Positions 10,196 to 18,990 of a stretch of DNA of 20,781 bases are shown here, in pieces. This stretch comes from Paramacrobiotus richtersi (Eukaryota > Tardigrada > Eutardigrada > Parachela > Macrobiotidae), in contig JAQGAU010001191.1 of assembly GCA_034698045.1 (NCBI GenBank), positions 1 to 20,781 of the forward strand, written 5' to 3'. Position 1 is the stretch's first letter, and every line of letters starts with the position of its first letter. The notes under the pieces are model-generated. The model saw only the letters and a program-made list of their open reading frames with translations. It was not told the origin of the DNA and did no database searches. The position numbers and the translations under genes are program-made.

Positions 10196-11085
10196 CTAGG
10201 ACGTACTCGGTCTTGTGACCACGGGGTATCCACCTGCAGTGCTATTTGGTTCATATGTCGCAGCATCGTGACCGTTAGCTCGGGGTTCTCGAAGGTCCGG
10301 TACGCCATAAATACCAAAAACTCGCGAATCCAGCCGGCAACGGAAGTATTCTGCTGTAGAATCGAAAGTCATTTCGCCGGAATCCTGATCGTGGACGATT
10401 TTGGTACCGTTATGAGTAGTTTTTGCCGGGGCTCTGTTCTGTGGTAGCAGATCAACGAAATCCACGAACAGAGTGCTGTCCAGTAGCTGATCTCGCAGTT
10501 TCTGACTGACAGCAGAAAGCTGTTTGAATTTGGCTGGGCCGTTATTTGCTGGAGCACCGAGACTATGGAAAATGTGGGGTTTCCAGGAAATAACGTCTTC
10601 TTTGCTTACAACGCTCTCTTCGCGCTTACCATCTCTGGAGGTGACGATTTGTGTGGCGGGAGACAGCGAACCAGTACACTTGGAAGAACCAACCTGGCGT
10701 GCCGGGACCATGCTGCACAGTTGATCGGAGCTCCGCTATCTGCTGTTGCATGTCAGATACTTGTACCAGCAGAGCCTGGATGAGATCGTCGCTTTTTGCT
10801 GTAGTGGATCCCGGCGGTACGATACCCGTGAACTTGATCCTTTTCCTCGCTTCGGTGGAGGAACCCTCCAAATTTCGCTTTGACGGGTGGCTGTTGGTTC
10901 CGCGTTTGCAGACGTGTGGCTGGACGATTTCCAGAACGTCCATCGTTCTTCTGCGGTTTTGGGGGCATGCTAACAATGGAGGTGGGCTGTATCGTGATCA
11001 GATATGCAATATGTGTATGCCTTAGCGAAGACTGCTGGTCTGACTTAGCGAAGAAATGAAATAACACGTTGCAGCGAGAAAACAA
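10196..11085 (-). mobile_element. Fossil Gag-like remnant of a retroelement (minus strand)
   Basis: Minus-strand coding debris in a long plus-strand intron. In order, it shows a basic low-complexity start (MPPKPQKNDGRSGNRP), a short coiled-coil-like segment (QALLVQVSDMQQQIAELR), and a longer stretch with FVDFVDLLP. The last resembles the F/Y-x-D-F/L-x-x-LLP motif of N-terminal proteins in some tyrosine-recombinase (DIRS-like) retroelements. The remnant is broken, spread over three frames (about two or more breaks), with no terminal repeats or enzyme domain visible. Family assignment is from motif memory only. Confidence 0.4.
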
Positions 11086-11352
11086 TCAATTGATCGTCGT
11101 TACCTGCAGAAGCGCTTGTATAATGCGCGGCAAGTGTGCGCGCATTCGTAAAGCAGCTTTGAGTAACCAATCTCCATGGACCATATTTAACAAGTTGAAT
11201 TAACAGTAATTTTAGTTAAAACAGTTATTACATTTAACTGTCATAGGTACTTTGGAAAAATGGACCATTAATATGACGACCAATAGGATGCAGAACTGGA
11301 CCAATGAAACACAGGAATTCCAGAGCAGCAAAGGTAATTAGCCGTAGCTAAG

Positions 11353-12034
11353 TGTAAACGCTAAAACCCTCCGGACGGGAAAAACGTTCGCCCGTCACTT
11401 TTTCCCGTAACCGCTAAAACCTTCCGGAGGGTCGAAAAAACATCCGCCGTAAATTTCACCAACCCAGAATTATAATTGCCAGAACAGCCCCCTTTGGTGT
11501 CCAGTCTCACCGGGACACTTCTCCCTGATGTGCTTTACAACCCGGAATCTTTTCTCCGATGTGTTCCACAACTAGGGTTTTGACCTACAATTTCCCTCTG
11601 GCGTTCAGCTTCACCCAGACACACTTCCTTAACTGTTCTACAGCCCAGACACTTTTCCCCAGAGTGTTCTACAGGGCGGAAACTTTTTTCCGATGTGTTC
11701 CACAGCTAGCCCGGGCACCTTTTACCTTTATGTTCTTCAGCCCGGACACTTTTCCCCGGACCGCTCAAGAAGCCGAATACTACTTCCCTGAGCGTTATTC
11801 GACCGGGAAAGTTTTCCCCAGTCTGTGCAGTGAGAGCCTATTTGTTGTTCAGTATCCCGGACGCCACTCTGAGGAATAGTCGCCGGTTAAGTGAACAATC
11901 CCGGGGTCATGGCAAGCAGTGGGAAAAAGTGTCCGGCTAACAGCACACTCTAGCGGAAAGTGTCCGGCTATGGGGAACTCCGGGGAAAAGTGTCCTGGAG
12001 ACGTTTTTCCGTCCGGACGGTTATAGCGGTTACA
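11353..12034. mobile_element. Non-autonomous foldback DNA element with CCGGACACTTTTCCCC array
   Basis: Left end TGTAAACGCTAAAACCCTCC matches the reverse complement of the right end, TGTAACCGCTATAACCGTCC. The inverted repeat extends about 55 bp (including CCGGACGG, GAAAAACGT and CACTTTTCCCG). A second, internal copy of the terminal motif follows the left end (GTAACCGCTAAAACCTTCCGG). The interior holds many imperfect CCCGGACACTTTTCCCC units in forward orientation alternating with TGTTCTACAG-like spacers, then reverse units (GGGAAAAAGTGTCCGG, GGGGAAAAGTGTCC) near the right end. No transposase is coded. I could not find a convincing target-site duplication. It sits in the intron-like stretch between unit C and the membrane exon. 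Confidence 0.8.
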
Positions 12035-12777
12035 TACGTACGTACAATGTAAATAAACCTAGGTTGCTGGCAGATCCCTTTATGAATGTACGTACAGAGC
12101 GTTAAGCAAGGCCGTAAAACGGTGTGAGTCCCTTGAGTAAGTTCTACACATGATTAGTCAACAAAGTGAGCTGGACGGGTTCAACGGGTATCAGGGCCAT
12201 GTACTCTGTATATTCGATCAGTAGTGCGCAATCGGATCAACATCCAGACAGCTGTCGGACAAAAGTTTCGATCGGAGTAAAAGTTACCTATTCAACAATC
12301 TTTCTGAAAAGCATTAAGTAAACATTGGTGCACGGGAGAACTGGCCGAATTGGAATAACCGGTGCCTCAGCGTAAGTTAGTCGCCAAGGTAGCGCTTTGA
12401 GGTGGCATGCCTTTAAGTCCTAGCTCAGCGATAGAAAATTCTCGTGGACTGAATTTAAACCCGAACAAAATATTATCCTTTATTACGGTTTTATCATTTT
12501 GCTACTAAAATTGACAGCCGAATGGCTGAGCAATCCTTAAATTTGAAGTGCTATAGTTACACATGTGGCAAACTCTACTGGATCGGTATGGTAACCAACC
12601 AACATTTGAAAGGGAATAGAGGGTTATTTATTAATTATGTTTTGCGTATATGATGCGGCGTAGACTGAGCGGGAACTTTTAAGGTGACGAATTTGCCGTT
12701 TGTGTTGCAGCTAAGCTGTCGGGTTTTACAGCAGCACATTAACTGGTTTTCGCAACTTGTGTTTTGATTTACTCTAG
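12035..12777. other. Intronic stretch before the transmembrane exon
   Basis: About 740 bp with no supported exon. A 12-nt microexon between TTGCAG (about 12710) and GTTTTACAG would preserve phase, but the donor is poor and I do not call it. The intron ends in GATTTACTCTAG. Confidence 0.4.
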
Positions 12778-15165
12778 GCAGCGGGACCATAAACATTACT
12801 GCAATTGCTACTGGTATACCGTTGTTGTCGGTGTTCGTTGGAATTCTGTTGATTGTACTGGTTTGGCGACGCACAAAACAGCGAAAACAGAAGACGGTGC
12901 ATCTGGTCTCAGTTGGTTACGCGTATTAATATATTAAGTAATCGCAGATGGTTGTTTCAGAAACGCAGAGACTACACAGAATCACTCCTCAAGCTCGTGT
13001 CAAGCGATCTTGTTGCTTACTACGAGCTACCGCGCTGGTCAGTGAAACTCAGTAAGTTCGTCTCACGCCTTATCGTCATTTGTCACCCGAAGCGAACGTA
13101 AGCCGTATAATTTTCATCCAGTGCCGTAAGTACTGTTTACTGGCAAAATACAAAGCGAGAAGCACTCGGAAAGCTTTGCAAATGTTATTCGTTTATGTGT
13201 GGTTGCGTGTCTCTTACAAATCCATGGTTGTAGCGGACCACTGCTTGGGCGTGGGACATTCTGGGCAGGTGATGAAAGGTGTCGTGAAGGTAGGAAAAAC
13301 GCGGGGCAAAACGGATTCATCCACGAACCGACAAGCTGCTGTAAAGATACTCAAATATTCTACTGCAACCGAGGAAGAAGAGTTCTTATTGGAAATGAGT
13401 ATCATGATGAAAATCGGTCATCACACCAATATCGTCAATTTGGCAGGTGTCGTTCTGAAAGGTATGCATGTGGCCCTTACGTATGTATAAACGTCATATT
13501 AATCGCCTTGCTTACAGTACCAGCCTGGTGGTAAATTGGTGATACGTCTGGCGCTAAGATCGTATCGCGTGGGTTCGATTCCCACTGTGAGCACTTTTAT
13601 CTAATTTTTATTTTTAAAAATTGACAGAAAAAATCTTAAGATTCAAAAAATTTCCAATAGCCAATAAAGTTCTTTTAAAGAGCTGGCTTTTGTGGTGATC
13701 TAATAATGTAGTAAAAAATAAATAATATATGCACACTGATTACCATACATTTAATGTCACAGAAATTCTAGAATTCAAAATTTCTCGTTAGAAATCCATG
13801 TAGAGTCAAGTGCATTTAGTGAAAATGGTTTTTGCCCGTCCAGTCGGTCACAGTTTGTACTTTGTACCAGAATTATTGCGGAATAACACAGCAGTATGGG
13901 CAGATTCAGCGAGATGCGTGGTATTGTGCGCAAGTTGTTCCCAGTTCTCTGTTTGCGATAACTATGTATCTTTAAAACTGTGACCTGATGATCCAGGCCG
14001 CATTAAAAAGTTTTTAACATCAAAACAGTTTTCAGTGTCACTTCTCACTACAACAAATGCGAATTCTTCTTCTTACTTCGGTCTATCAGTGCTAGCAATC
14101 AGCACGTGCACTTCCCTAACACTGCAAGTGGGTAATTCTGCCGTGCAAAACTTGCCGAATTTGTTTTCTTGCTCGGCGCGCCATCGAAAAAATCGATGTC
14201 TGGAATTTTTTATCCGACAGTTCACAAATTTAGTTTGTTTCCTTGTCTACAATTTGCAGAAAAACTGATGATGGTGCTGGAATATTGTGAACTGGGTTCG
14301 CTAAACAAATACCTTCGGATCATACGCCCAATAAATGCTGTACAATCGCGGCGAACAAGCAATGACAAACGAAAGTCCCTTTGCGATAACATGGATGTAG
14401 ATGCGGATGGGTACAACGCTAATGTGGGAGAACTGATGACTTTTGCATTTCAAGTCAGCAGAGGAATGGAATACCTTGTATCGAAGAATGTTATTCATCG
14501 TGACTTGGCAGCGAGAAATATTCTCGTGACTTCCGAAAAAATTCTCAAGATAGCCGACTTCGGAATGGCCAGAGAGATAACAGAATATATTTTGGAGAGA
14601 GACCAGGTGGCTATAGTAAACAGTCACAGGCAGACGTCTCATTGTTCGTAATCCATATTTGCTTTACAAAGGTACCGTTGCCAGTACGCTGGATGGCTCC
14701 CGAGTCCATTCTTTCCGGTCGCCCAGTTTTCAGTACCCAAACCGACGTGTGGTCGTTTGGCATAGTAATGTGGGAAATTTTCAGTTTCGGAGAAATGCCG
14801 TATGCGCTCGAATTTCCGAACGACATCATTTACGCACAGTTCTGTGAGCTTTTAAAAGCCGACCATCGCTTAAGCATTCCAAAGATCTGCCCCCCACTGG
14901 TGTAAGAATGCAAAATCCGCGATTTTCGCCTCGTCTTGTTGTTTTATCACTATCCCGCAGAAGTGGATTCTTGTGTTCTCTTTGCAGTGCTGCATTGATT
15001 GAACAATGCTGGTCTTCGGAACCATCGGAACGACCAACGTTCAGCGAGCTATGCCGGAATTTGGCAGAACTACTCCCAGGTGATGTTCGCGAGCAGTATG
15101 TGGTGTTTGACGCCGTAGACATGGCGATGAACAAAGCCTTGACAGAAGCGGAAACCTCCGTTTAG
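12778..15165 (+). CDS. Receptor tyrosine kinase: transmembrane, juxtamembrane and complete kinase domain
   Basis: Six exons with consistent phases. 12778-about 12911: helix [19 protein letters not shown] then basic [10 protein letters not shown]. 12961-13051: juxtamembrane, ending ELPRWSVKL. 13234-13461: glycine loop LGVGHSGQV, lysine in AAVKIL, helix-C glutamate in EFLLEMSIM. 14260-14615: hinge [10 protein letters not shown], a short kinase insert, HRDLAARN (14496-14519), DFG (14556-14564). 14672-14901: [12 protein letters not shown] and [12 protein letters not shown]. 14988-15165: [12 protein letters not shown], then stop TAG. All catalytic residues are present, so an active membrane tyrosine kinase is expected. 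Hinge and insert recall the PDGFR/VEGFR/FGFR group, but the ectodomain units upstream are LRR-LRRCT, not Ig. From DFG to APE the length matches FGFR1, yet the tandem activation-loop tyrosines are replaced by Leu-Glu, with one Tyr nearby. The extracellular part must come from unit C, B or A. The donor of the membrane exon is the least certain boundary (GTTGGT, phase 0). Confidence 0.88.
13462..14259 (+). other. Long intron within the kinase domain
   Basis: This intron is bounded by AAAG|GTATGC and AATTTGCAG|AA in phase 1; the joined codon is Glu, giving [12 protein letters not shown]. It is the largest intron of the kinase module (798 bp). It carries a tRNA-like sequence at 13510-13593 and otherwise AT-rich sequence with no exon that I can support. 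Confidence 0.75.
13510..13593 (+). tRNA. tRNA-like sequence (pseudo-tRNA or tRNA-derived SINE head)
   Basis: A perfect T-arm is present: stem GTGGG/CCCAC around loop TTCGATT (13569-13585), with the internal promoter B-box GGTTCGATTCC at 13572-13582. TGTGAGC (13586-13592) can pair with GCTTACA (13510-13516) as an acceptor stem with one wobble. ATACG/CGTAT (13542-13546, 13561-13565) and ACCA/TGGT give possible anticodon and D stems. A TTTT run at 13595 could end pol III transcription. The D-loop and anticodon loop are too long and U33 is not placed, so a normal isoacceptor cannot be named. A degenerate tRNA or SINE head is more likely than a working tRNA. Confidence 0.35.
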
Positions 15166-15780
15166 TCCGCTGAGCCGGACGTGGAGATACTGTTAACAAG
15201 AACGCTTTTCTATCGTTAAAATTCCTTCGCGTTGTGAGCCCAGCCGTATACATTTAGACTGCTCAGTCATTGCAGGAGTTAGATTCCATATCGTATGTTT
15301 TGACGGAAAGTTACGATGCATGTTTCTTTGGAAAAAATAAGTTGGGTCCTGCTCTTGCCTGTTGGTTGTAAAGGTGCCTAAGTTTAGATGTTGCGAGCTT
15401 TGCCACCTCTCAGTGTTGTCCACCTGATGCAAAGATATGCGGATTTCAAACCTTGTTTAATTTAGGTTTGCTCACTTGAATATATTACCTTCGTTCTGTA
15501 TTCGTCACCATTGTTACGAGCAAACTTAAAATTCAGCTGACGCAGAGCATGCGGTGTCTGATGTTGGCTGGTATGGCGACTTTTAAATTCATATGAGCAT
15601 GTATATAATGTAATCGGAAGAACGGAAGTATTCTACAGACGTTTGTTCCATAACACCGTGGTCTCGATAATCAGCTGTATTATGGTTAGCACCATACCGG
15701 CACCACACACATATAAATACGTCTTAGAAATTGACTATAAAGTTTATAGTATGAACACATGTTCTGTTTCGTGCGCTAGG
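15166..15780. other. 3' flank of the kinase gene
   Basis: The first 250 bp shares its order of words with the flank of the kinase pseudogene (GATGCATG, AAAATAAGT, CTCTTGCCTGTT), so the ancient duplication included the 3' UTR. Beyond about 15410 I see nothing. No canonical AATAAA is present close to the stop; AAAAAATAAG near 15334 is the nearest A-rich candidate. Confidence 0.45.
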
Positions 15781-15950
15781 CAATTTATAAATTCATGTTG
15801 ATATTCTTAGTAAACAATAACATTGTCTTAGCCGCGCTGCGCGCAACACAAGGGAATGGGTTTTTTCCACCGCGTCAGCTCAGGTACAATCTCGCCAATT
15901 GTCTGGACGGACTAATGAACAACGAATCAGGCCCACTCAATCAGAAACTC
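15780..15950 (-). repeat. Degenerate copy of the block at 18828-18990
   Basis: The two blocks share CAATTTAT near one end, ACATTGT, then TTTTTCCACCGCGTCAGC, GTACAATCTC and CAACGAATCAG, all in the same order and orientation with small gaps. The other copy lies immediately downstream (minus strand) of the hydrolase stop codon, so this is probably a stray piece of a hydrolase-gene 3' end. It carries no intact frame. Confidence 0.65.
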
Positions 15951-16016
15951 CGTAACTGACAAAAAGGTGATTAGACTGATGAATTCGTGCTCCGTATTTG
16001 ATGGTGATATAGCACA

Positions 16017-17110
16017 TCATGGGTGCAAACTATATGGCATAGGGCTAAACAAACAGTCAAAAGTAACAATAAGTAATACGTCATACATATATGCACTGGG
16101 TGATACAGCACTCAGCTGGCTTCTTGTGTGGAATATTGTGACCTTAATGCCAAACAACTTTCTCATTCCAGCCCGCAGGTCTCTGAGTGCAAAAAAACAA
16201 AACAGGTCAAACACCCCTTGCAAGCTCCACACTATATTGCCGACTTCGTACAGTTTTGGAATCGTCACGCACACGCCGCCAAACAGCGATATACTATAAG
16301 ACGCCACAAGAGGTGCCCCACAAATAATGACAGCAACGGTCAATAGTTTTAGAGCCATAAAAGAAGTTGATGTCTTATTTATGTGCGGTTGTTTCCGGGT
16401 TTATTACTTGAATATTTGTTGGAATGAACGTCCAGCTGAGTTGGTGGTTTGGAGGTGGTGTTGACCCTGGCTGTGTGTTTTCGCTTCCACCAGATCAGTG
16501 GGAAGGCCAGCGTGACGATGAACAGGGGTTAAATGTGCATTAGGATTACAGCGAGGATATTCCAGCTCTCCAGAAAAACGTGACCCTTAGTATGGAGCAG
16601 GCAGTTGACGTTATCTCCACTCGCTCGGGTTACGATCGTATCGACGTTTAATCCGGAAAGAAGTACGGCGCACACGTATATCCAGACAGAAATACAGAGA
16701 CCAGCTGCGGTTTTCAGTGAGTGGCGCTGCTGGTACGTCAAGGGAAAGGTCACCGCCCAGATCCGGTTACTTGTGATCAGGACGTGACACTGCATCATCA
16801 TGGCGTTGGCCAGATAGCTTACATCAATATGTATCGCACAGAATGTGGCACTATGTTTGGTTCCGTGGTAGAGCAGAACGACGACCTACAGTGGTTTGAA
16901 AGCGACAGCGTGGAACAAGTTGGCTAGCATAAGGTTCATCAGATAACAGCAGAACGCGCTGGATCTCAAGCTGCGGTTCTTCCGGAAAACCAGCATGACT
17001 GTACCGTTGCTTAACATGGTTAGGGTACACATGATGATGGAGTAGATTGGCCCGAATCGCCAGACCGGGGAGGATACTGCCGCTGTGAAGTTGGAGACAT
17101 TCAGTGACAT
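16017..17110 (-). pseudogene. Rhodopsin-like 7TM G-protein-coupled receptor pseudogene
   Basis: A single-exon GPCR reads on the minus strand from ATG at 17110. The N-terminus has two sequons (NVS, NFT). Helix 1 is YSIIMCTLTMLSNGTVMLVF, helix 2 includes YLMNLMLANLFHAV, and helix 3 ends in SNRIWAV, where most family members have E/DRY. Helix 4 is CISVWIYVCAVLLSG, helix 5 begins SWNILAVILMHI, helix 6 is LKLLTVAVIICGAPLVASY, and helix 7 has WSLQGVFDLFCFFALRDL without NPxxY. The gene is broken: an in-frame TAG at 16886-16888 between helices 2 and 3, a TAA at 16529-16531 inside helix 5, and a frame change in the third intracellular loop (between about 16365 and 16400). The rest is well preserved, so the loss looks recent. 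Ligand is unknown. Sequencing error cannot be excluded, but three separate lesions make it unlikely. Confidence 0.8.
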
Positions 17111-18600
17111 CTTCAGTTTTTTTAACAATGGCAGTAACGGACAACAGACTCCTGCTTTGGGTTTCGGGATACAGTGGTTTTTCATGCTAAGCGCGCCAAG
17201 ACGGTAAGCACTTGCATAAACACGATCAAATCTGATCCGCGCGTTCAAATCAGAAGGTCACAACTTGTGGCTGATTCTCATCTTGATTCAAGCGTGCAAC
17301 CGACAAGCGCAACTATGATCGAGTTAGGAGCCGAAATCTGGGCAGTAGGCTGAAGATTAAAGGCAAGCAGTGTATACTTAAACCCGACAATTCAAAGGAA
17401 AGGATCGACATACTCGCGCTGATCAATACTGCCGTGTGCTGTTTGGATTATAGAGAAATTGTATTGTTGTTTCTTTGTGGCATGTCAATTAAAATCTGCA
17501 ATTCATTGCAAATATTGCGATTCCACAAATCGTGCTCTATTATTTAGCAAACGTATAGCTGCAGTTAGGGCTTGCAAGTTGCAAGCATGTTATTTAATAA
17601 GCAAGTAATCATGGAAATTCGATCAACTAAATTAATTGTCAGTACCGCTGCAGATGCTGAACATATACAACATAACAATATCAGAAAGAATTCGATCTGA
17701 TGGGTGGCAGTGCATGCACATTGGTACATACATAACTACGTCAGAATCGGTCAGATCTAGAAGATGTAACATCCCGCCGCGAGAGAGAAAGCCGAAAGTG
17801 CGCTACAGGAAAACTGCACTGAAATTTTGATGCTTTTTGTCTATTAATAATTCTCTGGAGCATAACAGCAGTAAATAACCTTCAGTATGAAAGTGAACGA
17901 TAGTCGGTATTGTCGCCTTCTTCGCCGATGTTTCCACCGATAAGTCGGCGGTAGAGCTGCGCGCAGCGCTAATCTGAGAAGCGGAAGTGGGCTCATGCGG
18001 CTGATTCGATGATATCTGGACGAGACAAAATAATAAAAGCAGCACCGGGTTTGAAATTGCCCGCACCTGCTCCGGAATTGCGCTTCGCTTCCATCGTCAC
18101 GTGTGTCGTAACCGTTAGTCCGTTACCAACATAGCACAATCCTCCTGGTGTCTATGCGCATCAGCAATCTCCGCTCGAATGCCTTCTGTTGTTTTTTGAT
18201 AAACCTGATGCTACAGTGGCTGCTTGAGGGTGCCAGCTGGCGAAGGTTTACCGTTGGTTAAAAATACCACAGATTACCGGCGAAAACTGTAGCTGTTCTC
18301 TGAAAACTTACATAGATTTTCTTTATTTTGATAATTCCGTCGGTAAAGTGCGAGTGGAACGCGATAGGCTTAAATTCGTGAATAAGTCGAACCAACGTAA
18401 ATTTACTATGTCTACTCACGCCGCTCCCTCTCGCCTTTTGGGTTTGTTCTATGATATCACATTCACACCGCTGGTGATCGCTTTCCTTCGCTATGTCGAC
18501 ACGCAGCACGCTGTCGCATTTGTTCCGCCTTGATACACGCGGTGACGCGGGCATAGATTTATTTCCTATTCAGCTACGATTCAAAGCCGTTTTCTCATTA
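17111..18600. other. Intergenic stretch, no supported gene
   Basis: About 1.5 kb between the GPCR pseudogene and the GPCR fragments. A minus-strand open frame at 17803-18066 contains a hydrophobic run (NPVLLLLFCLVQI) but has no in-frame ATG. I see no other coding or RNA signal. Confidence 0.4.
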
Positions 18601-18604
18601 CTTC

Positions 18605-18827
18605 CATCTATGAAGTGCTCGCTGCTGACCCGGTAACCTTCCAGTTACGTAGAATTTGCGAAAAACTGTAAAGCGTAAGGTGAGCGCACACAAGCAGGTT
18701 CCTGTCCAAGTGGCAAGAGAGGGCAAAATTAATAGTTGCTTTAATATAGCTATGGCACAGATCGAAGCACGAGTAATCGTGTCTGGGTGGTGACCTTTCC
18801 CTTGACATGTTCTGCTTGGTACGTTGA
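18605..18827. pseudogene. Rearranged GPCR fragments
   Basis: Plus strand 18772-18807 encodes SNRVWVVTFPLT, nearly identical to SNRIWAVTFPLT in the GPCR pseudogene (which is on the minus strand), and DNA similarity extends a little on both sides (GGTGACCTTTCCCTTGAC). Next to it, 18641-18730 resembles 6890-6990 and on the minus strand reads LVCAHLTLYSFSQILRNWKV, a plausible helix 1 and first loop. Two GPCR-like pieces in opposite orientation within 200 bp imply rearrangement. There is no intact frame. Confidence 0.55.
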
Positions 18828-18990
18828 GCAATTTATTCATTTTTATTCTTATTCTTACTTAACATTGTAATCTAAGGCGACGCGGCGTGCAGAGCCATTT
18901 CGGATATTTTTCCACCGCGTCAGCCCGCACCCGTACAATCTCACCATTCGTCTCGACATTCTGTAGACTAATTAGCAACGAATCAGAATC
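18828..18990 (-). repeat. Duplicated block downstream of the hydrolase
   Basis: This is the better-preserved partner of 15780-15950. On the minus strand it holds an open frame (VDSDSLLISLQNVETNGEIV and on to a TAA near 18870) in a different frame from the end of the hydrolase exon. It may be a true last exon reached by a very short intron, or just 3' UTR. No in-phase intron of reasonable length was found. AATAAA-like motifs (minus strand, near 18835-18850) follow it and could serve polyadenylation. Confidence 0.5.

Noticed and set aside
10524-11025. Plus-strand open frames opposite the retroelement-like remnant
   Set aside because: They lack motifs, and the minus strand carries the recognisable coding features.
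11559-11879. 106-codon plus-strand open frame
   Set aside because: It lies entirely within the second foldback element and simply translates its internal repeats.
15712-15719. TATAAATA as a possible core promoter
   Set aside because: No plus-strand gene starts downstream; it lies in the 3' flank between convergent genes.
17803-18066. Minus-strand frame beginning with a signal-peptide-like hydrophobic run
   Set aside because: No in-frame ATG near the start, no family similarity, and no convincing downstream exon.
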